NCBI GenBank assembly: GCA_022414725.1 | Contig: CM039463.1 | Location: 54,377,100-54,441,099 of the forward strand | Direction of reading: 5' to 3' | Source of the DNA: Microglena sp. YARC | Lineage: Eukaryota > Chlorophyta > Chlorophyceae > Chlamydomonadales > Chlamydomonadaceae | Length of the DNA: 64,000 nt | In this document: positions 12,701-23,700 of the stretch, one piece after another | How positions within the stretch are numbered: the stretch's first letter is position 1 | How the letters are laid out: every line of letters begins with the position of its first letter | Made by a program: the position numbers and the translations under genes | The notes under the pieces: model-generated | The model's database searches: none | The model's input: only the letters and a program-made list of their open reading frames with translations | What the model was told of the DNA's origin: nothing

Positions 12701-15700
12701 CATCCCATCCACCCTTTTCCCATCCCATCTGATACCAGGTGATGGAGGAATGGGATCCCTCTTCCTACCAGCGTTACATGGAGGATCTGGAGAGTGCTAT
12801 GCAAGTGTCAGCTCAGGTATGTCTGCTGTTACCTCTCATGTAACTGAGTATATCTGCTGTTTCTTCTCATGTTGTTGTTCCCGTTGGTGTTGTTCTTGTC
12901 ATATCTTATTGTCATCTGTTCTTGTTGATGTTGTTGATCTGGAGAGTGCTATGCAAGTGTCAGCTCAGGCATGTCTGCTGTTTCTTCTCATGTATCTGAG
13001 TATATCTGCTGTTTCTTCTCATTTTGTTGTTCCCGTTAGTATCGTTCATGTCATCTGCTATTTTTGATGTTGTTGATCTGTAGAGTTGTATGCAATTGTC
13101 AGATCAGGTTTGTCCCTTGTTTCTTCTCATGCAATTGTTGTTATAATTCACATTCTCGTTGATTCATTGATATTATCGAAACGTCGTTTCTTGGCACCGA
13201 TGTTTCCAATGCCCTTGTTGTACAGTTTGATGCTCTCGTTTCTCTCTCTCTGGAAGTCCTTCATGAAGCCCTCTTCCACCTCCTTTAAGCCCCCTCCCAC
13301 CTCCTTGAATCCCTTGGACTTCTTCTTGAAGCCCCCTTCCACCTCCTTAAATTGCTTGGCCTCCCTCTTGAAGGCCTTTTTATCCTCCTTGAAGCCCTCT
13401 TCCACCTTCTTGAATCAATTGGACTCCCTGTTGAAGTCTTTCTTAAGGGCCTTTTTCTCCTCCATGAATCCCTTGGTCTCCTTCTTGAAGTTCCCTTGTT
13501 GTTCTCGCTGTCCCTGTTCGTGTTAATGGTTGATTGGTGTTTGATTACTGTCACTGTCCCTGTTATTGTTAGTGGTTGGTTGGTGTGCCTGTTAGTTTAG
13601 TGTCAGCATTTGTTCTCCATGAACTCATTGATGCTTTTGTTCATTTTCTCGCTACAGCATCCTTGGTGTACTATTCTCATTCACATACTCCTTTTCAAAC
13701 GGGCTTAGTGGTTCAGAGTTAAGGGTCTAGGCATAACAATAGTGGGGGCTAGCCTAAGTGGAGGCTAACTTCCTCATCCCCTCCCATGTACTGCCTGCTC
13801 ACCCTCCCATGTACTGCCTGCTCACCCCTCCCATGTACCTCCTGCACAGGCAGCCACGGCTGATGTTCGTTCAGCATCCCTCCCATGTACTTCCTGCTCA
13901 CCCCTCCTGTGCACCTCCTGCACAGGCAGCCACGGCCGATGCTCGTTCAGCATCCCTCCCATGTACTGCCTGCTCACCCCTCCCATGTACTGCCAGCTCA
14001 CCCCTTCCATGTACCTCCTACACAGGCAGCCACGGCCGATGTTTGTTCTGCATCCCTCCCATGTACTGCCTGCTCACCCCTCCTGTGTACCTCCTGCACA
14101 GGCAGCCACGGCCGATGTTCGTTCAGCATCCCTCCCATGTACTGCCTGCTCACCCCTCCTGTGTACCTCCTGCACATGTAGCCACTGCCGATGTTCGTTC
14201 AGCATCCCCCCCATGTACTGCCTGCTCATCCTTCCATGTACTGCCTGCTCACCCTCCCATGTACTGCCTGCTCACCCCTCCTGCGTACCTCCTGCACAGG
14301 CAGCCACGGCCGATGTTCGTTCAGCATCCCCCCCATGTACTGCCTGCTCATCCTTCCATGTACTGCCTGCTCACCCTCCCATGTACTGCCTGCCCACCCC
14401 TCCCATGTACTGCCTGCTCACCCCTCCTGCGTACCTCCTGCACAGGCAGCCATGGCCGATGTTCGTTCAGCATCCCTCCCATGTATTGCCTGCTCACCCT
14501 CCAATGTACTGCCTGCTCACCCCTTCCATGTACCTCCTGCACAGGCAGCCACGGCCGATGTTTGTTCTGCATCCCTCCCATGTACTGCCTGCTCACCCCT
14601 CCTGTGTACCTCCTGCACAGGCAGCCACAGCCGATATTCGTCCAGCATCCCTCCCATGTACTGCCTGCTCACCCTCCCATGTACTGCCTGCTCACCCCTC
14701 CTGTGTACCTCCTGCACAGGCAGCCACGGCCGATGTTTGTTCAGCATCCCTCCCATGTACTGCCTGCTCACCCTCCCATGTACATCCTGCTCACCGCTCC
14801 TGTGTACCTCCTGCACCGGCAGCCACGGCCGATGCTCGTTCAGCATCCCTCCCATGTACTTCCTGCTCACCCCTCCTGTGTACCTCCTGCACAGGCAGCC
14901 ACGGCCGATGCTCGTTCAGCATCCCCCCCATGTACTGCCTGCTTGCCCCTCCCGTGTACTGCCTGCTCAACTCTCCCATGTCCTGCCTGCTCAACCCTCC
15001 CATGTACTGCCTGCTCAACCCTCCCATGTACCTCCTGCACAGGCAGCCACGGCCGATGCTCGTTCCGCAGCACGCGACATGTTCGCCTTCTACCTGCAGA
15101 AGAGTCCTGAAAGGGCCATGGCCTTTTTGGGTCGTATGGAGCCTGGAGTTCAGGAGCGGCTGCACAAGGGTGGGGGTGCCGCCTCGTCCGCCAAGCCCTC
15201 CATGAAAAGCGTGGCATCGAAGCGAGGTGAGGGAAGAGAACCCCTTTGGATTAGGATTGGATTGATCTCCCTCCCTGCCCCTAAACTGACCCCGCCACTA
15301 GTCCTTGAATCTGAACCCTAGATGTGGCCGATACATGAGTTTATTGGTTGAGCCAGGATTGAAGCAATATTGTGCATACCCATTTTTAATGTTTTCACCT
15401 CCTCAAACCCCAGACCTGGGCATCGAGCACTGTCGATTACTACAGTTTAGGTCAAAATACTTTTATAAAATCACTGCCCACTACTTGTGTCCCCACTGCA
15501 GCCCATCCCCGCCCACCACTCCACCACTCCCCCTTGCCACTTCACCGAACCACTACCCCCACAACCTCTCCCTCCCTTCCCCTTAACTAACTCGTCACTT
15601 TTTGTGTTTCCACCACAGCCCTCTCCCGTGCAGCGGCAGTTAGAACCACTGCAGACGACCAAATCTTGGTCTTTCAATCCCTCCCCCTCCCCCTCCCCCC

Positions 15701-17744
15701 GACCCCTGATCCAACCCCATCACTTCTTGTGTCCCCACCCCAGCCCTCTCCCGTGCAGCCTCAGTGAGAACCTCTGCTGACGACAAGATCACGGTCTTTC
15801 CATCCCTCCCCCCTCCCTCCAACCCCTCCCTCCCTTCCCCTTTTCTAACCCCTTAATTTCCTGTATCCCCACCTCAGCCCTCTTCTGTGCTGCCTCAGTG
15901 AGGACCTCTGAATGCAACGAGCTAGAGATCATGGTCCTTGTGCCCCTCCCTCTAGCAGTACCTCCCTCCCTTCCCCTTAATTAACCCCGTAACTACTCGT
16001 GCCCCCACCGCAGCTCTCTCCCGTGCAGCATCAGTGAGGACCTCTGAAGACGACGAAATCATGGTCTTTCCGTCCCTCCCCCCAACCCCTCCCTCCCTTC
16101 CCCTGATCTAACCCCATCACTTCTTGTGCCCCCACCGCAGCCCTCTCCCGTGCAGCCTCAGTGAGGACATCTGAAGACGACGAAATCATGGTCTTTGCGC
16201 CCCCACCTCCCTCACGCCAAAAATCTGCACCGATCTTCACCACAAGCGCTACCTTGCCACGCTGCATCAAGACTCTTCGGCCTGCAGCAGCCGCAACGAC
16301 ACCATGATCTGAACTCGAATTTGAATTATAACCTGGGTGGGGCACTGATTGAGTCAGTTCAAGCGAGGGAATGTGTGGCACCGATTCTTTCACCAGCACT
16401 GGCGCTGTCTTCAGCTGCGCCGGAGGGTGGTAAAGTAGGCCATAGTAGCAACAGGATGTCGCTGGCTTTCGGTCCATCCTCCAGGGTGCTGGATGCCTCT
16501 AGTGCTCATGCTGAGCATAGGGGGGCTGCGGCCAAGGTCGACGGCCCGGTCACGGGCGTAGGGTCTGGCAACTACTCATTAAGTAAGTAGCAGTCCGTTC
16601 TGAATAGCTTTAAGACAGGGCTCCCTTAAAACCAGTCGTTCTCATTACTTTTTTTGTACTGAACTACCCCTGACTGGTAATACCCTAATACACCAAATTA
16701 AACTTGATACCACTTACATTCACCAATATACCCTGATCAACATCAACATTCAAACCAGTAATTAACGGCAACATTCAAAACACTAATGAACGTCATGATT
16801 CAAAACGCCTGTCCTGTGTTAGCACCCCCCAAAGCAGGCTTGGGCAAAGCGACACAGGCTACATATCCCTCAAGACCTCCACCAAAAACAACCACCTACA
16901 TAAACAACCACCTGCATCAACAGCAACAACCACCACAACCTCATCTAATGACATGACACCCCACCAGGCTTGGGCAGTGCGACACGGGCTGCATATCCAG
17001 CAAGCCGTACATCTACCAACGCCTCCACCACACACCCACGCCCCCCCCACCACACACTTACCCAACAGGCTAGGGCAGTGCGACACAAGCTGCACATCCG
17101 GCAATCATGCATCCACCAGCGTCTCCACCACCACCACCACACACACACCCAACAGGCTAGGGCAGTGCGACACAAGCTGCACATCCGTCAATCATGCATC
17201 CACCAGCGCCTCCACCACCACCACCACACACACACACCCAACAGGCTAGGGCAGTGCGATGCAAGCTGCACATCCGGCATGCATACATCCACCAACGCCT
17301 CCACCACACACACACGTCCCCCCCCCACACACACACACACTCACTCACCCAACAGGCTTGGGCAGTGCGACACAAGCTGCACATCAGGCAATCATACATC
17401 CACAAACGCCTCCACCACACTCACACGTTCCCACCCCCCCACCCACTCACCCAACAGGCTTGGGCAGCGCGACACGAGCTGCACATCCAGCAAGACGTGC
17501 ATCCACAAACGCAGCCCCCCCTCTGCCCTGGGACATGCATCCGCAGCCCCCAACGCGTGCCCACCGCCATGCCCCCCCCAGCACAACAACAGCCTATGCA
17601 CACCAGCACCCCCCCTCCCGTGCCCAACGCCAAGCCTCTGAAACGGCACAGCAACACACTGCAGGTACGAATGCAAAGTCGAATTGATTATACATGTGTT
17701 TGTTTAGGGGACATGTATTTTGTTACATGCCCCCCCCTCCCCCA

Positions 17745-17780
<36 letters not shown>

Positions 17781-20700
17781 AGCACAGCACAGCAACATCC
17801 TATGCACACCAGCACCCCCCTCCCGTGCCCAACGCCAAGCCTCTGAAACGGCACAGCAACACACTGCAGGTAGGGATGCAAAGTCGAATTGATTATACAT
17901 GTGTTTGTTTAGGGGACATTTTTTTTTGTTACATGCCCCCCCCACCCCAACACAGCAACATCCTATGCTCACCAGCACCCCCCTCCCGTGCCCAACGCAA
18001 AGCCTCTGATACGGCACAGCAACACACTGCAGGTAGGGATGCATAGTCTAGTTGATTATACATGTGTTTGTTTAGGGACATGTATTTTGTTACATGCCCC
18101 CCCCCCCCCCCCCCCCCAGCACAGCAACAGCCTATGCACACCAGCACCCCCCTCCCGTGCCCAACGCCAAGCCTCTGAAACGGCACAGCAACACACTGCA
18201 GGTAGGGATGCAAAGTCAAATTGATTATACATGTGTTTGTTTTAGGGGACATATGTTTGTTACATGCCCCCCCACCCCCAACCCAGCACAACAACAGCCT
18301 ATGCACACCCGCACCCCCCTCCCGTGCCCAACGCCGAGCCTCTGATATGGCACAACAACACACTGCAGGTAGGGAAGCATATTCTAGTGTTTAATTTGTT
18401 TGTTTGTGGGAAATGTATTTTGTTACATGCCCACCCCAACACAGCAATAGCCTATGCTCATCCCTCCTAGATGCTCACCCCTCCCGTGCCCCCCGTCACC
18501 CAATCACCTGCCAGACCCCCCATGGGACTGTACAGGTCACACCTCCACATTGGGCAGAGCATCTAGGGACTCCATGGCAGGTTCACATGCACCCCATGCA
18601 ACCATGTGGCCCCCCGTCACCCAATCGCCTGCCAGACCCCCCATGCGACTGTACAGGTCACACCTACACATTGGGCAGAGCATTTAGGAAGTCCACGCCA
18701 GGTTCCCATGCGCCCCTTGCGACCATGTGGCCCCTCTCACCGCCTGTATTTTATGTCCTACCCCCCATGCGACCATGCAGGCCACACCACCACTCTCAGC
18801 AGAGCATGTAGGAAGTCCATGCCAGGTCCCTATGCGACCATGTGGCCCCTCTCACCGCCTGTCCCTTACCTCCTACCACCCATGTGACCATGCAGGCCAC
18901 ACCACCACTCTCGCAGAGCATCTAGGAAGCTCATGCCAGGTCCCATGCGACCATGTGGCCCCTCTCACCGCCTGTCCCTTACCTCCTATCCCCCATGTGA
19001 CCATGCAGGCCACACCACCACTCTCGCAGAGCATCTAGGAAGCTCATGCCAGGTCCCATGCGACCATGTGGCCCCTCTCACCGCCTGTCCCTTACCTCCT
19101 ATCCCCCATGTGACCATGCAGGCCACACCACCACTCTCGCAGAGCATCTAGGAAGCTCATGCCAGGTCCCATGCAACCATGTCGCCCCTCTCACCGCCTG
19201 TCCCTTACCTCCTATCCCCCATGTGACCATGCAGGCCACACCACCACTCTTGCAGAGCATCTAGGAAGTTCATGCCAGGTCCCATGCAACCATGTGGCCC
19301 CTCTCACCGCCTGTCCCTTACCTCCTATCCCCCATGTGACCATGCAGGCCACACCACCACTCTCGGCAGAGCATCTAGGAAGTCCATGCCAGGTTCACAT
19401 GCTCTGATGGATCTTAGCTCTTCATTCAATGACCTACCCCACCTACCCACCCACACAGCTATGACAGCCCCCCCCCCTGTCATGCCCTCCACCACCTGAT
19501 CAACTAACCACCAACCCACCATGCCGGCCACACAACCACTCTTGGTAGGGCATCTAGGAAGTCCATGTCAGGTTCCCATGCACCCCATGTGACCATGTGG
19601 CCCCTCTCACCGCCTGTTCCCTTACCTCCTACCACCCATGTGGCCATGCAGGCCACACCACCACACTCGGCAGAGCATCTAGGAAGTCCATGCCAGGTTC
19701 ACATGCTCTGATGGATCTTAGCTCCTCCTTCGATGATCTGCCCCCAGTCCCAGCTACCGCCTCTAGAGTGGTCACTCAGTCAGCTAGGTGTTCAGGCGCA
19801 TGGGGAGGAGGGGATGTGTTGGCAGGGGCAAACTTCCTGCTCCCTCATCAACAACAACAACCTAAGAGCGTGGCCAAGCTGGTGGCGGCACTCATGGGTG
19901 GACCTAAGCCCTGGAATGAGAAGGTAGGTGTTGGCGAGGGTTGAGGGTAGTAGTTGGGGCATGGGGGGCAGGGGATGTGTGGGCAGGGGCAAACTTGCTG
20001 CTCCCGCATCAACAACAACAACAACAACAACCTAGAAGTGTTGCCAAGCTGGTGGCGGCTTTCATGGGTGGACCTAAGCCCTGGAATGAGAAGGTAGGTG
20101 CTGGTGTGGGTTGAGGGTGGTAGTTGGGGCAAAGGGAGTGAGGTGTGGACGCATGAGGGGGCATGGGGAGAGGGGTGTGTGTCAGCAGGGGCGAACTTAC
20201 TTCTCCATCATGAACGACAGCAACCAAAAAATGTGGACAAGCTGATGGCGGCTCTCATGGGTGGACCTAAGCCCTGGAATGAGAAGGTAGGTGCTGGTGT
20301 GGGTTGAGGGTGGTAGTTGGGGCAAAGGGAGTGAGGTGTGGACGCATGAGGGGGCATGGGGAGAGGGGTGTGTGTCAGCAGGGGCGAACTTACTTCTCCA
20401 TCATGAATGACAGCAACCAAGAAATGTGGACAAGCTGGTGGCGGCTCTCATGGGTGGACCTAAGCCCTGGAATGAGAAGGTAGGTGCTGGTGTGGGTTGA
20501 GGGTGGTAGTTGGGGCAAAGGGAGTGAGGTGTGGACGCATGAGGGGGCATGGGGAGAGGGGTGTGTGTCAGCAGGGGCGAACTTACTTCTCCATCATGAA
20601 CGACAGCAACCAAAAAATGTGGACAAGCTGATGGCGGCTCTCATGGGTGGACCTAAGCCCTGGAATGAGAAGGTAGATGCTGACGTGGGTTAAGGGTAGT

Positions 20701-23700
20701 AGTCGGGGCATAGGGAGCTAGCTTTTCAGGCACAAGGGGGCATGCGGAGGAGGGGGGGGGGGGGGGGGGGGGGGGGTCGGCAGAGGCAAACTTGCTTTGC
20801 TGCTCCCGCATCAACAACCACAACCTAAGAGTGTGGCTAAGCTGCTGGCAGATCTCATGTGTGGGATCAACTCCAACATCAACTCCCATCCGAACTATTA
20901 AGGAGGTGGAGCTCCTCAATGAGCTCACCCAAATCCAAGCGACCTCCACATTTGGCAAGGGTGGGCACCTGCGGCTGACGTGGCCAAGTTGATTGAGGTG
21001 AAAAAAGCATGATGGCCAACAACACCACATCATCATCTCCGACATCAACTCCCATCCAAACGACTGAGGAGGTGGAGCTGCTCAACGAGCTCACCCAAAT
21101 CCAAGCGACCTCCACGTTGGGCAAGGTTGGGCACCTCCGGCCGACGTAGCCAAGCTGGTGCCCAAGTTTGCCAAGGTTATTGAGGTCAAAAATGCATCAT
21201 GACCAACAACACCCCATCAACATCATCACCAACACCAACTCCCGCCCAAACGTTTCGTAGGTTGAGCTTCTCAACGAGCTCACCCAGCTCTTCCAGTCGC
21301 ATAGTGAAGGGGGCAAGGGTGGGCACCTCGGGCCCGAAGTGTCCAAGCTGGCACCCAAGTTCGCCGAGCTGATGGAAGATTCCCACCATAAGGTGGCTTA
21401 CTCTTCTTTAGATTGCTTCTGCGCCGGCGTGGCCTGCTGCCCTGCAGCCTTCGAGCCAAGCGTGGAGCGCACCATGCATGTCCTCTTCATGCGAGTGGTG
21501 GATCAGAAGGATGCGGTGCGCAATCTAGCGATATCTGCGTTGTCAGGTGGGTCTTCAAGCTGTCTTGTATGCTGCTAGGGTATATTGTGCATGAGCTAGG
21601 AAAACATCAGTATGTATGTGCTGTGGATCCAAGGGTTGAGCCCACCATGCACGTCCTCTTCATGCGAGTGGTGGTCAGAAGGATGCAATGCGAAATCTTG
21701 CGATGTCTGCTTTGTCAGGTGGGTCTTGAAGCTGTCTCTTGTGCAGCCACCGTCTCTTATGCATGTGCTAGGAATATGCCTGTATGTATGTATGTGCCAT
21801 GGAGCCAAGCGTGGAGCGCACCATGCAAGTCCTCTTCATGCGAGTGGTGGATCAGAAGGACGCAGTGCGCAATCTAGCGATATCTGCGTTGTCAGGTGGG
21901 TCTTGAAGCTGTCTCGTATGCTGCTAGGGTATATTGTGCATGTTCTAGGAATATGTCTGCATGTATGTGCCATTGAGCCAAGTGCAGAGCAAGTGGTGGA
22001 CCAGAAGGATGCGTTTCACACTCGGGTGATATCTACTTTGTCTGGTGGGTCTTAACGCCATCTTATATGCAGCAGTGTTCAACGCAGGTTCCCCAAGGTT
22101 CACCCAACCTACATACCCATACACGCACAGCCACATACCCACACAAACCTGCCAACCCACCAACCCACCCACTCCACCCGCACAGTCTGCGTAGCAGTGT
22201 TTAACGCAGACCTGGTGCTGGCCTGTCTGGTGCGCTCCATGTAAGCTTGCAAGGTCCCCTTGACCTACCCACCCTTACACACACAGCCACCTACCCACAC
22301 TAACACATAAACCTGCCAACCCACCACCCCACCTCTCACCAAAACCCACACAGCCACCCACCATTCCAACCCACCAACCCACCCAACTTGCTTTGCACAG
22401 TCTGCTCAGCAGTGTTCAGCGCAGACCTGGTGCTGGCCGGTCTGGTGCGCTCCATGGAAGCTTGCAAGACCCCCAAAGTCCGTTCCGTTGTGATGGAGTT
22501 CGGAGCCACCCAACTGGGCCACGGACGTGCCGCTGGGGCGCCCACCAATCACGCCCACCTGCGTCAGTGGCTCGCTCGTGTGGTGCCGCTCATGGGGGAT
22601 AAGAACGCCGACATCAAGAAACGGGCCTCGGAGGCAGTGGAGGCAGTCTACTGTCACATCGATGCTGATGCTGTCCTCTCCTACGCCGGGCTTGCCACTG
22701 CAGCCGAGCTCGTGCATCTGAAGCGCTTGATCAGTTGCATCCATGAGCAGTTGAACCACAACCAGATGCGGGAGGGTGAGGGAGGTGAGGCAGCGGTTTC
22801 TGGTGGTGATGCAGAGCGCCCTGGAGAGAGTGATGTCAATCAGGGATTGGGTCCCCTCCCTGAGAGAGCCGGTGCCGGGGGCCATGCTGCGTTGAGCCAC
22901 AGCCAGTATCTGAACCCTGCTGCTGCTGCTGCTGCTGGTGCATATAGCTCCGCCTCAGGCCTGACCCAGCCCATGGCCTGCGATGATGATGTTGAGATGA
23001 TGGATGCATCCTCTCCAGCAAGGGCCCTGCCAGGCCAGGCCCAAGAGCACCCCACCGCTGTTGTTGGTGCAGAAGCTGCTGCTGCCTTGGCCGCTGCTGC
23101 CCCAGCACTACCCCAGGCCCCCTCCAACGGAGCCGTGCCAGCTATGGCTGACTTTCAGTTCCAGCTTGCTCAGCCGTCTGCATTAGGCTCCCCTGCAGTG
23201 TTCCCCCGCTCCCAGACCGGCGCTCCCTCCCCTCATCCTTCCCTCCCACCAGTTCCCTCCCACCAGGGAATGGCTCTCTCACCCAGCCTCATCTCCAGGA
23301 CCATAGCCTTGAACCCCAGGACCCCCCCTCAGGGTTTGAGGCCGCCCCCCCCCAGGTCAGACGTCGACCTGGCAGCCGCCTCCCGTCAGATCCTCCTCCT
23401 TACCCACCGACTCCAAGCCACGCCAACTGAGGACACCCTCCTCAAGCTGCAAGAAGCTGTGCAGGCATCCTACCCAGCTGAGGTCTGGGAGCCCAGTGCC
23501 TCTCCCCTCGTGGCTGCGGCGGCCGCAGGCTTGAGAGACGACCCCTCGCAGTCAGTGCGGGAATCCCTTGCCACCCTCCTGGGCCTCTTGGCCGCGCAGT
23601 GCCCTGCCGCACTGGTCAAGTCCGGGCTGGGAGGAAGCACCCCCTTAGAGGGCCTCGTCACCAGCTTGCTACGAGCTTGCACAGACTCTGCCAGGGAGGT

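Noticed and set aside
13758..15110. Frame of 450 codons with repeated Cys/Pro/His peptide
   Set aside because: The repeats are intron units carrying acceptor echoes; the coding part begins only at 15043. Kept as a splicing question in the findings.
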